Below are positions 1 to 8,048 of a DNA stretch of 12,889 nt, piece after piece. Below the pieces are notes generated by a model. It did no database searches. It was not told the DNA's origin and saw only the letters and a list, made by a program, of their open reading frames with translations. The position numbers and the translations under genes are program-made. The DNA lies in NCBI GenBank assembly GCA_002308635.1, contig DBWG01000040.1:1-12889 (forward strand), given 5' to 3'. Position 1 is the stretch's first letter; every line of letters starts with the position of its first letter. This DNA comes from Ruminococcaceae bacterium UBA1244. Lineage in GTDB: Bacteria; Bacillota; Clostridia; Oscillospirales; Acutalibacteraceae.

Positions 1-60
1 TTATCAACTATTCTGTGACATAACCGTAATATCGCAGCCGGACGTTCGGCACACGATATC

Positions 61-2970
61 ATGCTTATCTCAGAGGGCGGCTGCGCAGGCGGTTATGTCG
101 GTCTGATGATGACAGGAGTTATCACCAACGGACAATCCTATGACATGAAGCTTATCCGTGCAATGCGGAGCGCAGGCGGATATGCAGGAAGAATGCAGAC
201 GGGAGCTGCCGCAGAATTCGGCTCGGCAAACATTCTGGGATTGGAATTGAGTGTTGGACAGCTTGTCAGTGCGGTCAAGGTATTTGTTCCTACTATAAAA
301 AGCGGTTCGGTTCACGGATACCAATCCGGAATGACGGTTTCGTGCTTCGGCAGGGATTATATCCATAAATGCGGTTATGCGGGAGGTTATGCAGGTTCGG
401 CGTATGGAGCACAGATATGGGGCGAAGAAAACAAAGGAAATACTTTGGGAACAGGCTGCAATGTATATAACCTCAGATTTGTCAGAGGAACAAATGCAGC
501 AGGAGGCTATGTCGGCGCTGCAACGGCGGCTTCTGTTGCAGATGTAAATACAAATGCTTCAAATGGACTTTTGCAGAGTGTACTGAATTTTATTGTAAAT
601 TCTCGCAGAGACATTGCTTCGTTAATACAGGCAACTATCACTACCATCAGACAGGCGGAAATAAATCCCGATAATACTGATTTCGGCTTCATAGTCGAGG
701 GACAGGACGGCATCCCGCCGCAGTTTGCGGGCGGCTTTGCAGGTACTCTTGAAGCGGCGGTAATAGGAAACCGAAAAGGCGGTACACACGTAACCGTAAA
801 CGGTCTGCGCAGAGTAAGCGGAAAATATTATGCAGGCGGCTTTGTGGGACTTGCAGATGTGGGAAGCGTGGCTTCGGTTTCGGGTACGGGAGAAAATTCG
901 ACCACTATCCTTGGTCTGATAAATGCAGGAAATGTTGATGTTCTTGATGTTTTCAGAACATATATATACGATGCCGACGTGAACGGAACTGCCGATGGAT
1001 TTTCCGTCCACGCAACAAGAGCCGATTCCGAAGGACTTCTCAGTGAAGTGCGGTATACCGGCTGTGCAGGCGGTTATGCGGGCGGTATGATGAACGGTAC
1101 TATAAAGCGTTCTGACGTTACCAATCTGAATACCGTAACGGGACTGAATTATTGTGGCGGATTCATCGGTCACGCAGGCAAAAACGGCGCAGTAGACGTT
1201 GATGATGCGGCAGTCAGCAGTCTTCTGGGACTTACCGCAGGAGTTCTTGATATTTTCGGCACTGTCATAGATGACTGTGATGTCAGCGGAACCAGTCAGG
1301 GAATAGTGATTACTTCTTCGGGCGGAGATGAACCCATTGCAGGCGGATTTGCAGGATTTGCAGACGTTTCTCAGATGAAGAACTCAAATGTTACCGACCT
1401 CAAACGGGTAGTAAGTGATGAAATTGCAGGCGGATTTGTCGGCAAGACGGATATGCACTATCTGATCGAGCTTGAAGCATCTTCTCCGCTTGTTCAGATG
1501 GTACTCAAAATAGTAAATGCACTTGTAAAGGCGCTTTACATAACGAACCTTGAAGCAGTAAACCTTATTGATCTTGATTCCACGCTGATAGGTCTTAAAC
1601 TGCTGAGTGACGGCGATCTTTTGTATGTCAACCTGCTTGGTCTGAAGATAGGTGTTTCTCTTGTAAAATCGACAGAACCCGGTGTATCTGATACGGCGCT
1701 TGTTACAATAGGCGATTCGTCAGTTGCTCTTCCGTGTACCAAAGACGGAATTGATATGACCAATCAGAATGCAGAGGTAGCGGTCAATCTTATCAAGGGC
1801 AACCGTACCAAAGCGGAAAACTGTTCGGTACACGGCTGTGCATCAGGTTATGACGTATACGGCGGAGGCGCTGACAACTACCGTGACGGCAGTTCACCAA
1901 ACGGCTATGCAGGCGGATTCGTCGGATACAACAACGAGGGAAAATTCAGCGGCAATGTTATGGAATACTGTGACGTTGTAAGCGGCTCTCCGCAAAAGAC
2001 CGGAGTATTCAGCGGCACAACATCGCTTTTGTCGGTGTACAGCTTTAATAATATCCGCTCTATAGAGGGAGATAACAACAAATACTACGTTTACCGTAAG
2101 ACTGATCTGGATTATGTGCTTGACTCAAACGGAGTGCAGATAGGAAGTCAGGGAGTACAGGATACTGGCACACCTGTCACATATAACCGCTTTGAAGTTA
2201 CATATCTTGCATCTCCTCTCACAGTGTCGGACAATGATCCGTATTACAAGATCTTTGAAAAGTGGAAAGACGCAAAGCTTGCATCGGATACAAACGGTTC
2301 CGATCCGGCAGATATAGAAGTCTATAAAAGCAGTTCAAGGGCAGTACTTATGCTTGACATCCCCACAAAGCCCAATGCGCTGAGCAATATTCCGGAGCCT
2401 GCCGAAAGTCAGGACCCCTGCGATCTTATACATCTGACAATACAGAAGGTATGGGACGATCTTGATGATCTTGACGGAATCAGACCCGGCTATATAGAAG
2501 TCAGGATACATCAATGTCAAACTGACCAAAACGGAGACATAATACAAGGCACAGACGTAATCTATAAAGACAGCAGCGTTATTCCCGATGTTGATGCTTC
2601 CGGGGGCTGGTTCAGACTGACCAAAGAAGATCATGCCCTTGAAGATTCCGCAACGTGGACAAGGGTAATAGAAGGGCTTCCCGTTTCAACAACGGTAAAC
2701 GAGAATACGGTATATTATGCCTATACCGTTGAAGAAAAAACCGTTGCGGGATATACCACGGTCATTACTTATAATGACGACGGATTTACCGCCAAAATTG
2801 TAAACAGGCACCGTCCTATGATGCCTGTAACGGGCGGTTTCGGCGATATGATATTTATTCTGGTAGGCGCAGGAATGATCATCGTTTCTGTTATCATATT
2901 CAGACGCAGAAAACCATCTGAAAAAAAGCGTACAGATGATCGATTCAGACCGCCGAGAGGACTTGCTTAG
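61..2970 (+). CDS. Large repeat-rich LPXTG-type surface adhesin, 5' end missing or frameshifted
   Basis: This encodes a cell-wall-anchored surface protein, probably the pilus tip or accessory adhesin. Residues 1-620 carry A-G-G-(Y/F)-(V/A)-G motifs near 9, 38, 107, 147, 223, 258, 336, 365 (CGGFIG), 427, 456 and 617. They mostly come in pairs 26-41 residues apart, in units of about 90-115 residues, and resemble GLUG-type solenoid repeats. A Cna_B-like domain covers about 790-917, with Lys796 in its first strand, a VEEKT segment and Asn915 near the end, consistent with an internal isopeptide bond. The sorting signal MPVTG (921-925) is followed by a hydrophobic segment and an Arg/Lys tail. The ATG at 61 has no ribosome binding site and the product has no signal peptide, so it is unlikely to be the true start. 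The frame is open back to 19 and stops at TGA 16-18. The major pilin gene starts 46 nt after the stop. Cell-wall attachment is well supported; ligand and tip position are inference. Confidence 0.8.
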   Translation: MLISEGGCAGGYVGLMMTGVITNGQSYDMKLIRAMRSAGGYAGRMQTGAAAEFGSANILGLELSVGQLVSAVKVFVPTIKSGSVHGYQSGMTVSCFGRDYIHKCGYAGGYAGSAYGAQIWGEENKGNTLGTGCNVYNLRFVRGTNAAGGYVGAATAASVADVNTNASNGLLQSVLNFIVNSRRDIASLIQATITTIRQAEINPDNTDFGFIVEGQDGIPPQFAGGFAGTLEAAVIGNRKGGTHVTVNGLRRVSGKYYAGGFVGLADVGSVASVSGTGENSTTILGLINAGNVDVLDVFRTYIYDADVNGTADGFSVHATRADSEGLLSEVRYTGCAGGYAGGMMNGTIKRSDVTNLNTVTGLNYCGGFIGHAGKNGAVDVDDAAVSSLLGLTAGVLDIFGTVIDDCDVSGTSQGIVITSSGGDEPIAGGFAGFADVSQMKNSNVTDLKRVVSDEIAGGFVGKTDMHYLIELEASSPLVQMVLKIVNALVKALYITNLEAVNLIDLDSTLIGLKLLSDGDLLYVNLLGLKIGVSLVKSTEPGVSDTALVTIGDSSVALPCTKDGIDMTNQNAEVAVNLIKGNRTKAENCSVHGCASGYDVYGGGADNYRDGSSPNGYAGGFVGYNNEGKFSGNVMEYCDVVSGSPQKTGVFSGTTSLLSVYSFNNIRSIEGDNNKYYVYRKTDLDYVLDSNGVQIGSQGVQDTGTPVTYNRFEVTYLASPLTVSDNDPYYKIFEKWKDAKLASDTNGSDPADIEVYKSSSRAVLMLDIPTKPNALSNIPEPAESQDPCDLIHLTIQKVWDDLDDLDGIRPGYIEVRIHQCQTDQNGDIIQGTDVIYKDSSVIPDVDASGGWFRLTKEDHALEDSATWTRVIEGLPVSTTVNENTVYYAYTVEEKTVAGYTTVITYNDDGFTAKIVNRHRPMMPVTGGFGDMIFILVGAGMIIVSVIIFRRRKPSEKKRTDDRFRPPRGLA

Positions 2971-3016
2971 CAGGTCTTTAAATAAGAACAAAAATTTAAA
3001 AAAGGAAGGTATTAAA

Positions 3017-4753
3017 ATGAAAAGAACAAAAAACCTATTGGCAGTCCTTATGGTCATCGCATTTGCTCTTGCAATGTCAATGTCCGTATTTGCAGCAAAC
3101 GGTGCCCCCGCAAATGGTTCTCTTACCGTATCTGGTGACAAGGAGTTTGCAGGAAAAACTGTAAAAGCTTACAGAGTATTTACTGCAAGCTGGTTAGACG
3201 AAAACGAAGGAGGAAACAATGATGACAACATCGACGCCGGCGATACTATCTCTTATGTACTTGATAGTGCATGGAATAATTTCTTCTCGGCTATACATGC
3301 AATCGCAACAGATCAAAGCAACAAGACTCTCAGCCAGAAAGCTGCCGAGTATATTGTCAGTCTGAAAGATAATGATACTCAGATGATTCAGCTTGCAAAG
3401 GATTTAAAGACTTATGCTGAAACAAACAATATTTCTGCAACCTATACCTCTGAAGCAGCATCAGTATCAGGAGAAAGTGCTTCTACAACAATAACAAATA
3501 TGACCCCTGGTTATTATCTTGTTATTCCCCAGAGCGGCTCTACAAGCACAGAAAGAGGAACCGATGCTACCCTTGTAAATGTTCCTTCTCAGGCTTCTGC
3601 TTCATGGGCTATCAAGAGCAGCTATCCTACTGTTGAAAAAACCATTGGCGACCAAAAAGAAACCACAGCAAAGATCGGCGATATCATTACATTTACACTT
3701 ACATCCGCTGTTCACGATATGACAGAATATGCAGCTTCGGATTATTATACTTTTATATTCCATGATACAATGAGCGACGGACTTACATACAAAGGCAATG
3801 TTACAGTAAAAATCGGAAACACTAACCTTACAGCGGCTGATCCCGATAACGATGTAGATGGCGACTATGTAGTAAGTTCTGATGAAAATACACTTACCAT
3901 AACACTCGGACATAATGTTTCCGTTACCGTTGAAGATGATGAAACGCATGAAACTACAACTACAAATCACCGCGATCTCAGAAAGCTTATTGCAGATATC
4001 AATACTGCCAATCCGGGCACTATCAGCGCAGGCGACACTATCACCGTTACATATCAGGCAATGCTCAACGAAAATGCCATTATCGCAGGCACAGGAAACA
4101 GCAACACCGCCCATGTTGAGTACAGCAATGATCCCTCTGATTCAAACGAAACAGGCAACTCAACCGATACCGAGACAAAAACATATACATATCAGATCAC
4201 AATAGATAAGCATGACGATTCCACTGAACCTGTACAGCTTGCAGGCGCAGTATTCAAGCTCAAGGATTCTTCAGATAATACTATAAAACTTATCCCCACA
4301 GGAACAGCAAATGAATACAGAGTTGCAAACGCAGAAGAGATAGCAGCAACAGAGACCGTAACAACTCCAAACAACGGTCTTATAGTTATCAAGGGACTTG
4401 CAGCAGGTACATATTATCTTGAAGAGGTATCTGCACCCACAGGCTTCAATAAGCTTGAAAACGATATCGTAGTTGTAGTAAGCGAGTCAACTACAACTAC
4501 CACAACCACTATTGATCCTGAAACCGGTGATCCGATAACAGAACAAACTACTGTAGTTCATTACGGCGCACCCACATACAGCGTTGACGGAACAGATCAG
4601 AATACCAATTCTATTATCAATGTTGTAAATACAAGCGGAACAGTCCTTCCCGTAACAGGCGGCATCGGTACTATAATCTTTACCGTTGCAGGTGTCGGCA
4701 TAGTTATCTTCGGTGTAGTTATCACATCATTTAAAAAGAAAAAGAAAGAATGA
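3017..4753 (+). CDS. Major pilin backbone subunit, Cna_B/SpaA type, LPVTG-anchored
   Basis: This is the likely shaft subunit of a sortase-polymerised pilus, 578 residues. The ATG at 3017 is chosen because GGAAGG lies 7 nt upstream and a Sec signal peptide follows directly (about residues 1-26, ending SVFA). A first domain (about 30-200) contains the helical stretch seen in pilin N-terminal domains and ends in TPGYYLVIP. A CnaA-like middle domain follows (about 203-400), opening with YPTVEK (203-208). A Cna_B domain covers about 415-535 with an E-box, YYLEEVSAPTG (Glu469/Glu470), typical of isopeptide-forming pilins. LPVTG (544-548), a hydrophobic segment and a Lys-rich tail form the sorting signal. 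The usual YPK pilin motif is not present; the matching place reads SYPT, with lysines at K208 and just before the motif. A Thr-rich loop precedes the last strands. The sortase starts 14 nt downstream. Family assignment is firm; the linking lysine is unknown. Confidence 0.92.
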   Translation: MKRTKNLLAVLMVIAFALAMSMSVFAANGAPANGSLTVSGDKEFAGKTVKAYRVFTASWLDENEGGNNDDNIDAGDTISYVLDSAWNNFFSAIHAIATDQSNKTLSQKAAEYIVSLKDNDTQMIQLAKDLKTYAETNNISATYTSEAASVSGESASTTITNMTPGYYLVIPQSGSTSTERGTDATLVNVPSQASASWAIKSSYPTVEKTIGDQKETTAKIGDIITFTLTSAVHDMTEYAASDYYTFIFHDTMSDGLTYKGNVTVKIGNTNLTAADPDNDVDGDYVVSSDENTLTITLGHNVSVTVEDDETHETTTTNHRDLRKLIADINTANPGTISAGDTITVTYQAMLNENAIIAGTGNSNTAHVEYSNDPSDSNETGNSTDTETKTYTYQITIDKHDDSTEPVQLAGAVFKLKDSSDNTIKLIPTGTANEYRVANAEEIAATETVTTPNNGLIVIKGLAAGTYYLEEVSAPTGFNKLENDIVVVVSESTTTTTTTIDPETGDPITEQTTVVHYGAPTYSVDGTDQNTNSIINVVNTSGTVLPVTGGIGTIIFTVAGVGIVIFGVVITSFKKKKKE

Positions 4754-4767
4754 TATAAAAAAGCATT

Positions 4768-5664
4768 ATGAATGATAAACTAAGAAAACTGATTCGGGCA
4801 CTCTTGGTGCTGATTGGAATAGGAATTCTTGTTTATCCCTCTCTCAGTCAGTATTTGCATCAAAAAAACACAAGCCGCGTCATTGCGTCATACAACGATG
4901 ATGTAAAAAAAATTGAACAGTCAAAAAAAGATGCCATAATAGAGGAGGCGCAGGCATATAATAAAATGCTTGCGTCGCCCGAAGGTAAAAAAAGCGGCTT
5001 CAAGGATTCACAAGGCAATACCATCACATCGGACAGCTATGAAAAAATGCTGAATATCAGCGGAAACGGAATGATAGGATATATCTCTATCCCAAAGCTG
5101 AACGAAACAAACTGTATCTATCACGGTACGGAAGAATCGGTGCTTCAGGTCGGAGTAGGTCATTATAAAAATACATCTCTGCCCGTTGGCGGAGAGTCAG
5201 CCCACGCTGTTATCATGGGACACAGAGGACTTCCTTCGGCAGATCTCTTTACAGATCTGGATCAGCTTGAGATCGGCGACAAATTCTATATCAAGATACT
5301 TGACAGGACACTCTGCTATACCGTAGACAGCATCAATACCGTTCTTCCCGACAAGATGGAAGAGCTGTCAATAGAAGAAGGCAGGGATTATGTTACTCTT
5401 GTAACCTGCACACCCTATGGAGTAAACTCGCACAGGCTTCTTGTCAGAGGTGTCCGCACGCCTTATGATGAATCAAAAGATATTCCCGTATATCAGGCAA
5501 CCGATATACAATCATTCTGGACAAAACTGCCTGCCCAATACAGACACATGCTTATCGGTGCAGGAGTGATAGTTGTTTTTCTTGTGTTCTGGACCCTGAT
5601 AAGATTTATTATTGCAAAGAGAAACAAAAAGAAAAGAAAGGAAGTGAGCCCCGATGAAAAATAG
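4768..5664 (+). CDS. srtC: Class C sortase (pilin polymerase)
   Basis: This membrane transpeptidase would cleave the LPXTG-type signals of the pilins and join them to a lysine of the next subunit. It is 298 residues with an N-terminal membrane segment (about 6-23) and a C-terminal one (about 260-282) followed by a Lys/Arg tail, the usual class C layout. The catalytic residues are His152 (in GHRGLPSA), Cys214 (in TLVTCTPYG) and Arg223 (in HRLLVRG). The 62- and 9-residue spacings between them fit those of characterised SrtC enzymes. The region before the core (about 30-85) should form the lid but holds no DPF or DPW motif. The ATG at 4768 has only a weak upstream ribosome binding site, in an A-rich stretch. 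The 3' end overlaps the next gene by 11 nt, so translation is probably coupled. Activity on the neighbouring pilins is inferred from context. Confidence 0.95.
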   Translation: MNDKLRKLIRALLVLIGIGILVYPSLSQYLHQKNTSRVIASYNDDVKKIEQSKKDAIIEEAQAYNKMLASPEGKKSGFKDSQGNTITSDSYEKMLNISGNGMIGYISIPKLNETNCIYHGTEESVLQVGVGHYKNTSLPVGGESAHAVIMGHRGLPSADLFTDLDQLEIGDKFYIKILDRTLCYTVDSINTVLPDKMEELSIEEGRDYVTLVTCTPYGVNSHRLLVRGVRTPYDESKDIPVYQATDIQSFWTKLPAQYRHMLIGAGVIVVFLVFWTLIRFIIAKRNKKKRKEVSPDEK

Positions 5665-6337
5665 AATCACCCTGTTTTTTCTGTCGGGACTCATTTGCAT
5701 CGTATGCGTTCTTTATACGGGAACTTATGTTTCTGCAGAAGAAACCGGCTGTTCATTGACACTGAATTGTGTTCTGAATACGGACTACGGTGAAGAACCT
5801 ATAGTCGGTTCGGAATTTGCCGCTGTAAAGATAGCAGACGTTTCAATAACAGAATACAACACAGAGCATATACTTAAATATAGTATGACCGAAAGATTCA
5901 AAGAGTATGACTGCGATTGGGACGAGCTTTCTTTTTCGGAGCTTCATAAAAAAGCCAAGGCTGTTGCCTCGCAGGTGACCGATGATGATATCATCTGCCG
6001 CCGGAAGACTGACAAGAGCGGTACAGTAAAGCTCAACATACAGCAAACAGGCTTTTATCTTATCATCTGTACGGATCCCGCAAGGGAAGATGTAAGTTTT
6101 TCGCCGTTTCTGATAAGTCTGCCGCAGGCAATAAACGGAGAGCTGATATATCATGTTATATCGTCACCGAAGTTTGAAGGGCAGCACCCTGAACCCGAAC
6201 TGCCGTCAGATCCTGAAGATTCGGGAGATATCCCCCAGACAGGACAGATGGATACCCGCTATTTTCCTCTGACAGCGGCGGGATTATTGATGATAGTTAT
6301 CGGAGGGGCTCTTTTTATCCGCAAAAAAGGCAGTTAA
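5654..6337 (+). CDS. Minor (probably basal) pilin, IPQTG-anchored
   Basis: This is a 227-residue secreted protein and the last gene of the pilus operon. The ATG at 5654 lies inside the sortase gene, preceded by GGAAGTGAG at a normal distance. A signal peptide (about 1-28, ending TYVSA) leads into one Ig-like pilin domain (about 32-175), opening with SLTLNCVLN and containing KSGTVKLNIQQTGFYLII, as in small SpaB/FctB/GBS52-like pilins. A proline- and acid-rich linker (about 178-192) precedes IPQTG (193-197), a hydrophobic segment and the tail RKKGS. A proline-rich tail before the sorting signal is typical of basal pilins that tie the fibre to the cell wall. The IPQTG variant may be read by the housekeeping sortase rather than by SrtC, which would agree with a base role; that is inference. 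A strong terminator follows the stop codon. Confidence 0.85.
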   Translation: MKNRITLFFLSGLICIVCVLYTGTYVSAEETGCSLTLNCVLNTDYGEEPIVGSEFAAVKIADVSITEYNTEHILKYSMTERFKEYDCDWDELSFSELHKKAKAVASQVTDDDIICRRKTDKSGTVKLNIQQTGFYLIICTDPAREDVSFSPFLISLPQAINGELIYHVISSPKFEGQHPEPELPSDPEDSGDIPQTGQMDTRYFPLTAAGLLMIVIGGALFIRKKGS

Positions 6338-6377
6338 CATACTTGTTCTGTACTATAGACTAATATACACCAAAACA

Positions 6378-6426
6378 AAAAAGCATTATGGTCCGTATTC
6401 TGCGGGCTGTAATGCTTTCTTTTTTG
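6378..6426 (+). terminator. Rho-independent terminator of the pilus operon
   Basis: The arms AAAGCATTA (6380-6388) and TAATGCTTT (6410-6418) pair. An inner GTCCG/CGGGC stem (6391-6395 with 6403-6407, one G-U) extends the hairpin, and CTTTTTTG follows. It lies 40 nt after the last pilin stop. Confidence 0.88.
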
Positions 6427-6481
6427 TCTTTAACAGCGGTGTCATACCTGAGGTCTTTGCTGCATCTTATGTGAAAAAATA

Positions 6482-6510
6482 TGGATTTTATTGTGAGGAT
6501 GTGTTATAAT
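6482..6510 (+). promoter_or_regulatory. Probable extended -10 promoter for the zinc-ribbon membrane protein
   Basis: TGTTATAAT (6502-6510) is an extended -10 element with a perfect TATAAT. The hexamer 17 nt upstream (TGGATT, 6482-6487) is a poor -35, which the TGn extension may offset. It lies downstream of the pilus terminator and about 57 nt before the next start codon, so the next gene is probably transcribed on its own. Confidence 0.6.
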
Positions 6511-6566
6511 CAAAGCAGCCGCAAAATTGATCTTGGATATTTGAATTTTTTTCAGGGGTGATAGGA

Positions 6567-7847
6567 ATGGCAGGCTATTGGGAGGCAGTTAAGAAGAATT
6601 TTACCGGCGGAGATGCTTTTGACCGAAGCGCAAAGGAACTGCATAAAAGTTTTATGAAGGAAATGAATTATATGGCTGAGGATGATACGTATATTCCAAA
6701 ATTATCATCCATGGATATGAAATATAATTTTCTGCTCCAAAAGAACAGGGAGGCGGAATATGGTGTCGGAGTAAAGAGCAGATGTATAACGGACGAAAGA
6801 TCATACACTGGCGTTTCGGCGCTGATGGGCAGTGATAAAAGGTATGTTACACGTATACCTGTAACTGCCTGCCGATTTGAAAAGGAATATTTTTCAGGAA
6901 ACAAAAGAATAAAAAGAGAGCGTTACGGCGGTACCATAAGCTCTTATGTTGTATTTGCGCAGACTCAGGATCCCGGCGCATCATACTGCTGTCCGAACTG
7001 CGGCGACATAAACAAGGTATCGCAGCTTTTGGAGCAGGGATGCCGGAGCTGCCGTACAAAGTTTATGATGCCGGATCTTTATCCGAGAATAACATACTAT
7101 TATTCACAGGAGGAAAAGCCTTACCACAAAACAACGCCCTTGCCGTTTGTATTGTTGGGGATTTTATCAGCGGTCATTTTTTTCTTCCTGTATTCCTCAA
7201 AACAGCTTGAGATCGGTTTTGAGTATTATTTTGCACTGATGGTGACGGCGGTCTGCGGGATAGTTTTTGGATATATTTTTTATGCTTTGGGGATGATATT
7301 CCTTGTCATCCTTGACGGTATCCGCAGCAGTTCACGCTGTTCCGCATATAATAAAACGAAAAGGGAACTTCCGGGTTTCATGCAGAATTATGACCCGTTT
7401 TTTGCGGTGGATTTTTTTGCAGGCAAGGTGAACAGTCTGTTGAAGACACTGATCTTTACCGATAACTACAAAAACTGTTCGGTGTATGAAAAAGACGGCG
7501 ACAATCCTTATAAGGATATAGTTGATGTGGATTATCAGGGGGCTATCGGGCTGAATAATGCGGTCAGCGACGGCAGGTATGTCTATATTGATGTTGATGT
7601 TTATGCAAGAACAGCTTTTATGCACGGCCGCAGACTGAAACACCGTGACGAGGTGTTCAATATGAAGCTGTGCCGTTCTGTCAATGTGCATGATGACTGC
7701 AATGCTTCTGTACATAATATAGAGTGCCGTTCCTGCGGAGCAAGCTTTAATGCCGTAAGAGAAAAAAACTGTCCCTATTGCCGCAGCGCATATAATTTAA
7801 GGGACTATGATTGGATAGTGACTGACTTTGAAAGAAAGACCGGCTGA
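6567..7847 (+). CDS. Membrane protein with two zinc ribbons and a Tim44-like region, function unknown
   Basis: The ATG at 6567 is chosen over the GTG at 6558 because AGGGGTG (6554-6560) is then a well-placed ribosome binding site; the product is 426 residues. A soluble N-terminal part (1-135) precedes a first zinc ribbon with C142-x2-C145 and C159-x2-C162. Two hydrophobic segments follow (about 190-211 and 219-250). The region at about 272-385 (FFAGKVNSLLKTLIF through the YIDVDVYART strand) resembles Tim44-like domains. A second zinc ribbon, C387-x2-C390 and C402-x2-C405, lies near the C-terminus and is followed by YDWIVTDFER. Both cysteine-rich ends would sit in the cytoplasm if the two helices form a hairpin. 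There is no signal peptide or sorting signal, and nothing ties it functionally to the surface genes on either side. The real family and role are unknown; zinc binding is inferred from cysteine spacing. Confidence 0.85.
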   Translation: MAGYWEAVKKNFTGGDAFDRSAKELHKSFMKEMNYMAEDDTYIPKLSSMDMKYNFLLQKNREAEYGVGVKSRCITDERSYTGVSALMGSDKRYVTRIPVTACRFEKEYFSGNKRIKRERYGGTISSYVVFAQTQDPGASYCCPNCGDINKVSQLLEQGCRSCRTKFMMPDLYPRITYYYSQEEKPYHKTTPLPFVLLGILSAVIFFFLYSSKQLEIGFEYYFALMVTAVCGIVFGYIFYALGMIFLVILDGIRSSSRCSAYNKTKRELPGFMQNYDPFFAVDFFAGKVNSLLKTLIFTDNYKNCSVYEKDGDNPYKDIVDVDYQGAIGLNNAVSDGRYVYIDVDVYARTAFMHGRRLKHRDEVFNMKLCRSVNVHDDCNASVHNIECRSCGASFNAVREKNCPYCRSAYNLRDYDWIVTDFERKTG

Positions 7848-7864
7848 ACGATGCGGATGCTGAA

Positions 7865-7900
7865 CAATGCGGTTTTGAAATTTTCTGCCGTTGCTTTTTG
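7865..7900 (+). terminator. Weak candidate terminator after the zinc-ribbon gene
   Basis: CAA and CGG (7865-7867, 7870-7872) can pair with CCGTTG (7888-7893), leaving a two-base bulge, and CTTTTTG follows. The stem is short and imperfect, so this is only a candidate. Confidence 0.25.
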
Positions 7901-7948
7901 AGAGACCTGACAGTGATTTTGGTGCAAAAAATACGCATAACTTCAAAA

Positions 7949-7985
7949 AAATATAATATTTTACCAAAAATCAAGTATTATATTT
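7949..7985. repeat. AT-rich inverted repeat upstream of the TasA/beta-helix promoter
   Basis: A perfect 10-bp inverted repeat, AAATATAATA (7949-7958) and TATTATATTT (7976-7985), with a 17-nt spacer. It lies 25 nt upstream of the -35 box of the next gene. It could be an operator or UP-like element, or chance in very AT-rich sequence. Confidence 0.4.
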
Positions 7986-8009
7986 GTTTATGTTTATATC
8001 GGTAAATTA

Positions 8010-8038
8010 TTGAACAAATAACCAAAATGTGATATAAT
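8010..8038 (+). promoter_or_regulatory. Near-consensus vegetative promoter of the TasA/beta-helix gene
   Basis: TTGAAC (8010-8015), a 17-nt spacer and TATAAT (8033-8038), preceded by TGA to give an extended -10. This is the best sigma-A-type promoter in the window. Transcription should start near 8045, leaving a leader of about 65 nt that holds the hairpin at 8049-8081. Confidence 0.8.
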
Positions 8039-8048
8039 TTTGCATAAG

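Noticed and set aside
622..1173. A 183-codon minus-strand open frame
   Set aside because: It lies fully inside the adhesin gene, has no ribosome binding site and has an unnatural Cys/Ser/Ile-rich composition; the plus frame has clear domains.
3602..4114. A 170-codon minus-strand open frame
   Set aside because: It is the antisense shadow of the major pilin, Cys- and Ile-rich, with no recognisable motif or start signal.
4488..4515. ACA/ACT-rich stretch as a possible slippage microsatellite
   Set aside because: It encodes a Thr-rich loop with mixed codons, too irregular for slippage.
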